This document shows, in pieces, positions 53,672-61,306 of a stretch of 64,000 nt of DNA. The DNA comes from an uncultured cyanobacterium (lineage in GTDB: Bacteria > Cyanobacteriota > Cyanobacteriia > Cyanobacteriales > Nostocaceae), in NCBI GenBank assembly GCA_903903925.1, contig CAIVAU010000191.1:1-64000 (forward strand), given 5' to 3'. Within the stretch, counting starts at the first letter, position 1. Each line of letters begins with the position of its first letter. The position numbers were made by a program, and so were the translations under genes. The notes under the pieces are model-generated. The model ran no database searches. It saw only the letters and a program-made list of their open reading frames with translations, and was not told the origin of the DNA.

Positions 53672-56600
53672 TCATTTTCCAGCCCACTGCTTACCTAAAA
53701 CCTTAAGCAACGCCTTCAACCCTAGGATGAATGGAGGATCGAAACGAATATTTTCTGATTTTCCCTTCATGTCTAATAATAAGTTAGTTAGCTCATCTCT
53801 AACTTGATTCCAAAGCTTGCTATTTTTACTTGGGTCTGGACTGCGATTATAATTTGGTAAGGCTGTGATGCCTTCAATTTTCAATTCTTTTAAAGCTATT
53901 TGAAAATCGTACAGAAACTGTGGTAGCTTAATTAGCTGAGGAATATCTAAGACAATATCTTCTTCCTCAAAATCTAGCCGAGATTCGCTATCAAACTCTT
54001 CACCGTTCAGTGTACAGTTTTCTCCAGCAATCAATGGGTCTTTTATTTTTTTACCTAGTCCTTTAAGCTTAGTTTCATTTAAAACTAAGCCGCAAGCGAC
54101 TTCATCCTTAGGAACCTCACTCAACCGCGTTATCACTTCAGTATCCTCAAATTCAGAACCTTGGCTTAACATGCGACTGAGTAATAAATTAACCTCCGAG
54201 TCTTTGTTAAACTGTCCTCCTTCTGCTAGCCAATTTAAAAAGCGAGAGCCGTTTCCTCCTATGTAAATAGGGGTAATTTCCTCACGTGTGTATTTTCCTT
54301 CTTGATGGAGGACTTTGAGCAAAATTCCTACGTAGTAATATAAACCTGCTGTACCGATAGCCGTCAGCCTGATTAATCCCTGAACATCTGGTTCATCTTC
54401 AACGTGCAGTTTGGTACTCTTTAACCAGTTCTCCCCTTCTAGGCGTAGTAAAACATCCAGTTTGGCATTAAATGAACCCCCCCGGAGTCCTTTCCAGTCA
54501 GAAAGATTAGCCTTAAATCTACGCTCTAGAAACTGGGGATTCATCTCTAAAAATTGAGAAAATAAATCCCGACCGGCTAATTGCACTGAGCATTGATGGA
54601 CTAAGCTATTCTCTTCCCAAACAGAAATATCTGAAGTTCCACCCCCTAAATCTATACAAGTAGACTTAACTAAGTTATGTCCTTCTTGATCTCGAAAATA
54701 CTGAGCATTAGCTAAACTTTCAGTACGGAAAAAATCTGTGTCTGAAGCCTCTGGACAAGTATGGCTGATTCCAGTCTTGTTTTCAAGTTCCTGAGTTAAA
54801 TCTTTCCAAGTCTGAGCGTAAAGATTTTTATCACGCCGGGAAAAAGACGAGGGATAGGAAAGGCTCCACTGGATTGATTGTATGCCATTTTTTGCGGCTA
54901 AGGCGGAGATATGTAACGCTAGATGTTTTAAAAAGAGCTTATTAAAAGCAAGATTATCTCTAGACCACTTGAGACTAGTCTTCATCCAGTTTTCTTGTGG
55001 TTTAAATCGGTTACGGTCAGGAATGTAAATTCGACCGTCGAATATAGGACGAAATTTCTCCGGTTGTGCTTCTGTGCTTCCCCTCGTTGTCACCACACTA
55101 GACAGGGGTAAGGGTTTATCTGCTGGAATAAAGTTTTCGGGGATAAAGTACTCAAACAACACAGGTAAGCGCGTGTCTATTTGGGTTTCTGTCACCTTCA
55201 AAAGTAAATTCTCTAGAGATAGGGCTTGTGCTGCACCATTGTTGTTCACATAAACGTTCGTGAAAGACGTGCCAAAGTCTACTCCAACTGTCCATTTTCC
55301 CCTCAATTGGGTTTCTTCTGGAGTTTTGAGCAAAATCAAACCAATGGCGTTTCCATCTCTATCCTGACAACTCATCACCGAGGGAAACTCTTCTAACCGG
55401 GCTATTTGGTAAGCACCTCTCCCCTCTTGAAAAATTTTGGGTTCTTTAGCTTCAGGGAGATTGACTTGAAAAGTTTCATCTCCATATTCAGCATCATAGT
55501 AAAATACGTAATACTCCTGCCACCCTTGAGTACGGAAGTTTGGCCACACCTCTAAAACAGGAACTTCCGGTAAAGCATTTTCTTCTTTGATTGGGTAATC
55601 CTTATATATGCGATAATTTGTGGGTGGTTTGCCGTCTTGCAATCCCGCCAAAGGCAAATCCAGTATCACCCGCACCAGAGAACCCTCGCTGTTCTGAATC
55701 GGTTGGAATTTGAGCTTTTTAATCAGGTCTTCTGGGGTAAAATACTCTAGCAAGATGGAGTTGAGGGGCAGTAAGGGAGTGATTCCCTGACTGTTGAAAG
55801 TTAAGGGTTCTGTTGCTTGGGGAAGATAACCTCCAGGTAATGCGTCTTCTTGGTCAATAAAAGCGAATTCTGGTAAAAATAAATCTTTAGACTCTATCCA
55901 ACGAATATCTGGCCACAGGAGTTTTCCTGTGCGTAAATCGTTTATGGGCAAGGATGCTAAGGTTTTGCCACCATGAACCCAAATATTCTGCGGTGGAATG
56001 TGCCAAACGCTGGCAATTTCTGGGTCAATAATTAGTAAGGGTTTTGCTTGCTTTCTTGGACTGGGAATTAAACGAACACCAGAAGCGGTTTCGGCTCCTC
56101 TCACGGGATGATTTAGCGCTTTCAAGATACCTCGGTTCAAGAGAACGCCAAAAAACTGAGGATCATGACTTAATTCCAGTGGTTGCTGAGGGTCTATTTT
56201 CAGGGTGGATCGGAATTGAGCTATCAAATCCCCAATCATATTGATGGCATTTTTTTTGCCGTTATGTTGACGTAACTCATGGTGGAGAGATTCTAACCAA
56301 CGTGATAGTAAAGCTTTTTCACTTTCATTGATAAAACTTTGGGGAGAACGCAGGATCTTTTCATTCTGATTCCACCAAGGTAAGCCTGTCCATTGTCCCT
56401 CTTCGGATGGCACAACGATCGCACTCGGTGTTGTCATCCCCACAGGTTTTTTATCCCATAAAAACAGATAAATATCTTGCCAAGGGTTTTTCCCGTCTAA
56501 GGTATAAAGGGACTTACTGTCATCAGGTAAAAGCTGATATAAGCTGTCGCCAAAGTCTTCGCGGTGTTCTAAATTTCCTAACTCCAGCAGTTGAACAGTC

Positions 56601-56920
56601 AGGGGAAATCCTCGCACCTCTGCTAGAGCGATCGCTGCCAACATCCCTTGCCATTGTGCAATCATTTGGTTACGCAGAGGATGAGCGATATTATGTAAAG
56701 CCATCTCCATTAACAATGGACGCGCCCACATGGTAGGAACGGAACTAACACTCTTGATGGTACCAGGGGCTTCATAATCTAAGCTAGATGCAACATCAGC
56801 AAAGGCTTTGCTTTGTTGTTCATCCCATTTCCCCACTTGGTCGCTCGCTTTAACATCACAGTCGTGCTTTAATTTAGGTAACAATAAGATAAAATTTTGC
56901 TCAGATTGCGGGCTATTCAT
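53672..56920 (-). CDS. Hsp70/actin-like ATPase with large N-terminal domain
   Basis: A 1082-residue protein. Residues 1-540 are an unrecognised domain, with MWARPLLMEMALHNIAHPLRNQMIAQWQGMLAAIALAEVRG near residue 65. From about 543 an actin/Hsp70-type ATPase begins: phosphate-1 VGVDFGTSFTNVYV near 546, phosphate-2 CIDLGGGTSDISVW near 756, and adenosine motif YIGGNGSRFLNWL near 886. It is much longer than DnaK and lacks the peptide-binding domain. It starts eight bases after the tubulin-like gene, so the two are almost certainly co-translated and may work together. Confidence 0.85.
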   Translation of the reverse strand: MNSPQSEQNFILLLPKLKHDCDVKASDQVGKWDEQQSKAFADVASSLDYEAPGTIKSVSSVPTMWARPLLMEMALHNIAHPLRNQMIAQWQGMLAAIALAEVRGFPLTVQLLELGNLEHREDFGDSLYQLLPDDSKSLYTLDGKNPWQDIYLFLWDKKPVGMTTPSAIVVPSEEGQWTGLPWWNQNEKILRSPQSFINESEKALLSRWLESLHHELRQHNGKKNAINMIGDLIAQFRSTLKIDPQQPLELSHDPQFFGVLLNRGILKALNHPVRGAETASGVRLIPSPRKQAKPLLIIDPEIASVWHIPPQNIWVHGGKTLASLPINDLRTGKLLWPDIRWIESKDLFLPEFAFIDQEDALPGGYLPQATEPLTFNSQGITPLLPLNSILLEYFTPEDLIKKLKFQPIQNSEGSLVRVILDLPLAGLQDGKPPTNYRIYKDYPIKEENALPEVPVLEVWPNFRTQGWQEYYVFYYDAEYGDETFQVNLPEAKEPKIFQEGRGAYQIARLEEFPSVMSCQDRDGNAIGLILLKTPEETQLRGKWTVGVDFGTSFTNVYVNNNGAAQALSLENLLLKVTETQIDTRLPVLFEYFIPENFIPADKPLPLSSVVTTRGSTEAQPEKFRPIFDGRIYIPDRNRFKPQENWMKTSLKWSRDNLAFNKLFLKHLALHISALAAKNGIQSIQWSLSYPSSFSRRDKNLYAQTWKDLTQELENKTGISHTCPEASDTDFFRTESLANAQYFRDQEGHNLVKSTCIDLGGGTSDISVWEENSLVHQCSVQLAGRDLFSQFLEMNPQFLERRFKANLSDWKGLRGGSFNAKLDVLLRLEGENWLKSTKLHVEDEPDVQGLIRLTAIGTAGLYYYVGILLKVLHQEGKYTREEITPIYIGGNGSRFLNWLAEGGQFNKDSEVNLLLSRMLSQGSEFEDTEVITRLSEVPKDEVACGLVLNETKLKGLGKKIKDPLIAGENCTLNGEEFDSESRLDFEEEDIVLDIPQLIKLPQFLYDFQIALKELKIEGITALPNYNRSPDPSKNSKLWNQVRDELTNLLLDMKGKSENIRFDPPFILGLKALLKVLGKQWAGK

Positions 56921-56928
56921 AATTTACT

Positions 56929-58446
56929 TCACTTATTCAGCCTACAGACTAGATATAAAGCTTTTGCCAAACCTGCTGTTCCTTGGTTAGGAGGTGTGAG
57001 GTTCTTTCCATCGAGTCGTTCTTTTAACTTTTGTGCTGTATCCTGTGATTGACTGGTGCGATCGCGATCGTCACCAACAACCAACTTTGATAATTCTTCT
57101 GTCGTCAATCGACCGTCTAGCTTAGCAAAAGCAGGATAGTGAAACAGTTCAATATCATCTCCATCGCACTGATGGATGTCATTGAGCCAGCGCAGGTAGT
57201 CTCGACACCAATCAGTAATTATCCTAATGGCGTCTTGTTCTCTTGAATCACTGAAATCTGGTAAACTCTCTCCTTTTGGAGCCATTAGACCAATAATTGC
57301 ATCCTGATAAGAGCGAAAGAATCTCGTAAACCAGGGAGCTACTCTTTGGAATCTATTCACCCCGATATCCTTAGCTTTGGTGAGTTCTGGAACAATATCA
57401 CCCAGCCAAACATAAGCGAAACGAGTTGCATTCACCAAACTTGGTTTAATTACATCCTGATCTGGAAGGTCATTCCACAGAAGTTTACTCCTAGACTGAC
57501 GGCTGATCAATACCACTGCCCCAGATCTGGCTGGAGTGTTGAGCCAAAAATGCCGTGCTGCTAAAGCCGCATACAGTTCGATAAAGTGTGGTTCATTACG
57601 CTGGGTTTTTTTCCCGATACTAAATTCATATTGAGAAAAATTTTGATTTCCTAGCAAATAAACAGTATCAAACTGCTTAGCTTGGTCAACATAGTAACGT
57701 AAAGCTGCTTCTGTATTCAACAAAAACTGGTCAGCACGAGCATAAACTTTATCATTATTCCCAGATTTAGGAGAAAAGCCAAAATAGGGTAATACAAATA
57801 AACAGCCTATTTTCACCTTTTCTCGCACATTCTCCTTATTCAACTTATTCGCAATGAGACGACCTATAGTTGGTAATCCAGAAGCCCCTGTTCCACCAAA
57901 CATTGAACCACAAAGTAAAATCTTGGCAGGTTTGCCACTACCCACATCTCGGATAATTTGTCCTAGCAGCCTACTCCAAGGTTCCTGCTCTAAGTCATCT
58001 AAATCAACCCGACTCATCACTGCTGACCCAATAGCCGGTCTCCCACGAAATCCCACATCTAAGTCAGCGTTTTGTTCTTCCTTAGTATAAAGGATATCAA
58101 ATAAATTGCCCAAGGCCTCATTATTTTGCTTGAGACTGTTGTAATTAAAAAAAGAAGCCAAAGTCTTGTTTGTGCTTCTATTGCCAAAAGGAGACCACAA
58201 ATCAAAAGATTCAATGGGGGTTTTCAGCCAAGGTAGCTGTTGCTTGTCTCCTGACATCAACTTATAACATCTTTGGTATAAGCTAAGAGTATTTCTAGCT
58301 CGCTCTAAGTTACCGTTAGTCTCATCAGCATCGACAAACAAAACTTTGATGAGTTCTTCGCTAAATAGACCTAAAGCAGCAACTTGGGTGATTGCCTCTA
58401 TACACTTAGCACCAGTTCCACCAATTCCAATAACATAAATTCCCAT
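56929..58446 (-). CDS. Tubulin-like GTPase (Tubulin_2 type)
   Basis: About 505 residues from ATG 58446, which has a perfect AGGAGGT upstream and lies two bases after the preceding stop. N-terminal nucleotide-binding loop MGIYVIGIGGTGAK; strand KVLFVDADETNGN; and the tubulin/FtsZ-like signature loop GSMFGGTGASGLPTIGRLIAN near residues 178-195. These are the hallmarks of the tubulin-like proteins of bacterial multi-gene loci. It lacks the FtsZ C-terminal tail. It is second in the run between a membrane protein and the Hsp70-like ATPase. Confidence 0.85.
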   Translation of the reverse strand: MGIYVIGIGGTGAKCIEAITQVAALGLFSEELIKVLFVDADETNGNLERARNTLSLYQRCYKLMSGDKQQLPWLKTPIESFDLWSPFGNRSTNKTLASFFNYNSLKQNNEALGNLFDILYTKEEQNADLDVGFRGRPAIGSAVMSRVDLDDLEQEPWSRLLGQIIRDVGSGKPAKILLCGSMFGGTGASGLPTIGRLIANKLNKENVREKVKIGCLFVLPYFGFSPKSGNNDKVYARADQFLLNTEAALRYYVDQAKQFDTVYLLGNQNFSQYEFSIGKKTQRNEPHFIELYAALAARHFWLNTPARSGAVVLISRQSRSKLLWNDLPDQDVIKPSLVNATRFAYVWLGDIVPELTKAKDIGVNRFQRVAPWFTRFFRSYQDAIIGLMAPKGESLPDFSDSREQDAIRIITDWCRDYLRWLNDIHQCDGDDIELFHYPAFAKLDGRLTTEELSKLVVGDDRDRTSQSQDTAQKLKERLDGKNLTPPNQGTAGLAKALYLVCRLNK

Positions 58447-58448
58447 TT

Positions 58449-58919
58449 CTAACCTCCTAAACGACGACGCAGTAGAAATGCTCCTGGAGGAAGATACATT
58501 AACAAGCCAGGAGAACTGGTTGCTGTTGGCAACCAAAAGGCTAAAGTTATATCAATAATATAAAAGCCAGTCAAAGACACTAGTGCTTGACTGCTTTGAT
58601 TAAAAAAGGCAAGGGCTACAATAATACTCAGAATCGGCAACAGAAAACATAACCACCACAACACGCGCCATCTGTCAACATCACCGGCTCCTTGGACTTT
58701 CGCGTTTGCTGCCATAAAGTACCATAGAATCGTTGCTATCACAGAACCAGCAAAAACCAGACCAGATCCCACAGTGTAATTTTGACTTATCCAAGGCTCA
58801 AGCTCCACATCACTGATGCGGATTATCTTGTTCTCGTAGATCCAAGGCTGTACAAAAAACATCACAAAGGCAGCCAGCACGCTAAAACCGATGATCCTCA
58901 CAATCTCACTTACTTTCAT
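58449..58919 (-). CDS. Small polytopic membrane protein
   Basis: About 156 residues from ATG 58919, preceded by AGGAGC. Four hydrophobic segments (IIGFSVLAAFVMFFVQPW; SGLVFAGSVIATILWYFM; VLWWLCFLLPILSIIVALAFF; LVSLTGFYIIDITLAFWL) and a short RRRLGG tail. No family recognised. First gene of the minus-strand run; it may anchor the tubulin-like and Hsp70-like proteins at the membrane (inference from position). Confidence 0.75.
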   Translation of the reverse strand: MKVSEIVRIIGFSVLAAFVMFFVQPWIYENKIIRISDVELEPWISQNYTVGSGLVFAGSVIATILWYFMAANAKVQGAGDVDRWRVLWWLCFLLPILSIIVALAFFNQSSQALVSLTGFYIIDITLAFWLPTATSSPGLLMYLPPGAFLLRRRLGG

Positions 58920-59235
58920 TTCTGCTCCTAGCCAGACTCTAGTGGAATCAATGTTTGAATTTTTCAATGAGGAACTCCTCACCTACTCAAAGCATTTGGC
59001 ATAATGCTGTATCTTTAGCTAACGCACTACGAAAGTTTTCCCCCTACGAGATCTTGCAACTTTAATCTATTTATTTACCTAAATATGAAATATAACTTAA
59101 TGCAAGACTCATCGCCGGACTTTGAGGACAGTCCCTGAGCATATATCTGTACTGAGTCTACGTAAGCAGACTTAACTATGGTGATCATAGCATGTACGGG
59201 CGCGAAGGCGGACATTAGACATCTCCGAAAATGAT

Positions 59236-59263
59236 GTAGGGGCGTATTGCAATACGCCCCTAC
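59236..59263. repeat. Perfect 28-bp palindrome of the GTAGGGGCG family
   Basis: GTAGGGGCGTATTG followed by its exact complement, without loop. It lies in the divergent promoter gap between the membrane-protein run and the vWA lipoprotein. Confidence 0.9.
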
Positions 59264-59406
59264 CAAGGATTTCAACGGACGCATAATTAATTTTCACGAC
59301 TATATTTACTACAAGTATTACTACATATGTGTTGCATACTTCATTCTAACGCACCGTACTGAGTTAGGGAACACCAGAAAAATTATCGAAAACCCAAAAT
59401 TAATTT

Positions 59407-59435
59407 GTAGGGGCGCAAGGCAAGAGCGCCCCTAC
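59407..59435. repeat. GTAGGGGCGC palindrome, second copy
   Basis: Arms GTAGGGGCGC/GCGCCCCTAC with a 9-base loop, in the same divergent gap as the first copy. Together with position 59236 they fill part of the 635-base intergenic region 58920-59554, where no gene was found. Confidence 0.9.
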
Positions 59436-59554
59436 GATGGGATAATTTTTTAATTGGAAATCCCTGATGGATTTTTGCCCTAATACACCCTTAAATTTTT
59501 TCAAAATTCAAATTGGTTACTGCTACTGCCGTAGACTTACAATTTAAAAATCAC

Positions 59555-60958
59555 ATGGTTAAAGCAAAATGGATTATGGTAGCGATGGCAACGTCCATGC
59601 TACTCGTTGCCTGTAAACCGTCTGAAGTTGATTTTTCCTGCCAGCAACCCACACTCAGTATTCCTCCATCTAAGTCAGATCATCTGACTATTAATGTTTA
59701 CCTAGACGGTACTCCTTCTATGGAAGGTTATGTAAATACTCCTACAAAAAGTCGTTATGCCCAGACCCTTGACTTACTAGACTCTACATTTTCACTCAGC
59801 AATGCAAAGGTTGTCTACAACCGATTAGGTACAAACACTCAAACAATTAGCCGCAAGCAATTCCAAAAAGATACACAATTGCGTACTTTCTACAACGGTC
59901 ACGACCCTCAATACCCTCTATTACAGGAGAGTCTCATCGACAAGGCAGTAACACCTACAGACAAGGAGCATCAGCTTTCCGTTATTATTACTGATTTATA
60001 TCAAGAAGATAATGATGTTACAAAAGTCAGCCAAGAGATCAAGAAGAATTACTTCAATGCTGAACAGGCTAAACAAGGATACGCCCTAGGTATTATAGCA
60101 CTAAAAAGCGAATTTAATGGTATCGTCTATAACGAAGATGTTAATAGTACCAGGTTTCCTTATAATACTAATGGGAAACCACTACATCCCTTTTACGCAG
60201 TCTTTTTAGGTAAATATGCTGATATAGATGATTTCTTTGGTAAAATTGTCCGACAAGGTGGGGAATTAATCAAAGACAGTAAATTAGTCATTTTTTCTCC
60301 TAACTATCTTATTAAAGAACCCTTGCATTTTTCAAGTAATTCCTCCGAAACATCAAAGAAAAAAGATATCCGCAAATCTCCTAATTCAGATGAAATAGAT
60401 ATCACTAGACCATTTTCTCTTCAATATAAAAAGGTAGTTATAGGCAAGGGAGAAGGTATTGAAATGCTGGAAATAGGAAAATCGCAAAAAACAGAAATTC
60501 CTCTGAACTACAATCTTCCTTTAAATCCATTCCCCCATACCTTGCTGTTTAGTGATAAGTCTCTCAAGACCAAGGTAAAAATTGAAAGTTTCGATACTTT
60601 TAGCCAACGGAAAGATCAAACCACTACACTTTTATCGAAGCAACTTATAGAGATGAGTGGATTTGAGATAAATCCTGAGCAAACAATGCTAAAGTTTATG
60701 ACTAAGTTAAACCCCAGCCAGATGAAACCAACAATTTACTTATTCACTATAGATACAATTGCTACGGAATTACAAGAACAACCTTGGTGGAGAGAATGGA
60801 ATTCCACAGAAGCCAACAGAAATGATGGCTCAAAAACCTTTAACATATTGAGATTCTTGCAGGAAATTAAAAATGTAACAACTGACTTAATGACCCAGGA
60901 AAATACTCAACCGCCGACAGTTGGTCACTTCTGTTACGCAATTCAAAAAGATTCATAA
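59555..60958 (+). CDS. vWA-like lipoprotein
   Basis: About 467 residues from ATG 59555, chosen because a lipoprotein signal (MVKAKWIMVAMATSMLLVAC) follows at once. The mature part opens with INVYLDGTPSMEGYV, a von Willebrand A strand with a D51-x-T-x-S55 MIDAS-like motif, and later LSVIITDLYQED, the usual second acidic strand. It is likely periplasmic. It is transcribed divergently from the tubulin/Hsp70 run; similar vWA partners accompany NTPases in bacterial multi-component systems, so it is a probable component. Confidence 0.75.
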   Translation: MVKAKWIMVAMATSMLLVACKPSEVDFSCQQPTLSIPPSKSDHLTINVYLDGTPSMEGYVNTPTKSRYAQTLDLLDSTFSLSNAKVVYNRLGTNTQTISRKQFQKDTQLRTFYNGHDPQYPLLQESLIDKAVTPTDKEHQLSVIITDLYQEDNDVTKVSQEIKKNYFNAEQAKQGYALGIIALKSEFNGIVYNEDVNSTRFPYNTNGKPLHPFYAVFLGKYADIDDFFGKIVRQGGELIKDSKLVIFSPNYLIKEPLHFSSNSSETSKKKDIRKSPNSDEIDITRPFSLQYKKVVIGKGEGIEMLEIGKSQKTEIPLNYNLPLNPFPHTLLFSDKSLKTKVKIESFDTFSQRKDQTTTLLSKQLIEMSGFEINPEQTMLKFMTKLNPSQMKPTIYLFTIDTIATELQEQPWWREWNSTEANRNDGSKTFNILRFLQEIKNVTTDLMTQENTQPPTVGHFCYAIQKDS

Positions 60959-60971
60959 ATTCGGCATAGGT

Positions 60972-60999
60972 GTAGGGGCGCAATACCTTGCGCCCTTAC
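60972..60999. repeat. GTAGGGGCGCAA palindrome, third copy
   Basis: Arms GGGCGCAA/TTGCGCCC with loop TACC, between converging genes. It may serve as a bidirectional terminator. Confidence 0.8.
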
Positions 61000-61003
61000 T
61001 CTC

Positions 61004-61258
61004 CTAGTTTTTCGAGTAAGTGTCTTCCACCGGTTGTCTTTGGTGTCGCCGCATTCCTTCTAGGGTTGCCTGTTCATTTTCATCTAGCCCATCTGCATAG
61101 GCATCATTGATGCTCTGAACCAGCTTTTGACTGTGATGACGGTGTAGATAATCCTGAATCGCTATAGAGAACAAATCACTAGGAGAAATTTGCATTTCCT
61201 GCGCCAGGTTAGAAGCTTGTTCGTAAAGAGAATCAGGGATTACAATCTCTTGAATCAT
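61004..61258 (-). CDS. Ribbon-helix-helix antitoxin-like protein
   Basis: About 84 residues from ATG 61258. The N-terminus QEIVIPDSLYEQASNLAQEMQISPSDLFSIAIQDYL is a ribbon-helix-helix fold typical of MazE-like or CopG-like antitoxins. The acidic tail is where such proteins usually clamp the toxin. No toxin gene follows: the next 45 bases hold a palindrome and then the converging lipoprotein gene. It is an orphan antitoxin or a stand-alone regulator. Confidence 0.7.
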   Translation of the reverse strand: MIQEIVIPDSLYEQASNLAQEMQISPSDLFSIAIQDYLHRHHSQKLVQSINDAYADGLDENEQATLEGMRRHQRQPVEDTYSKN

Positions 61259-61306
61259 GGTCATCAAGGTTTGTGAGGCAATCAGTTAGGTACTTCTAGC
61301 TTAAGC

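Noticed and set aside
53513..53698. A 61-codon plus-strand frame antisense to the 3' end of the Hsp70-like gene
   Set aside because: It covers the duplicated leader and a dispersed repeat; no coding signal.
53672..56920. DnaK chaperone or SrfB virulence factor as the identity of the Hsp70-like protein
   Set aside because: The ATPase motifs fit the superfamily, but the 540-residue N-terminal region and lack of a peptide-binding domain do not fit DnaK. I could not confirm SrfB from sequence alone.
56929..58446. FtsZ
   Set aside because: The nucleotide loop is GGTGASG rather than the FtsZ form, there is no FtsZ C-terminal tail, and the gene context is not division.
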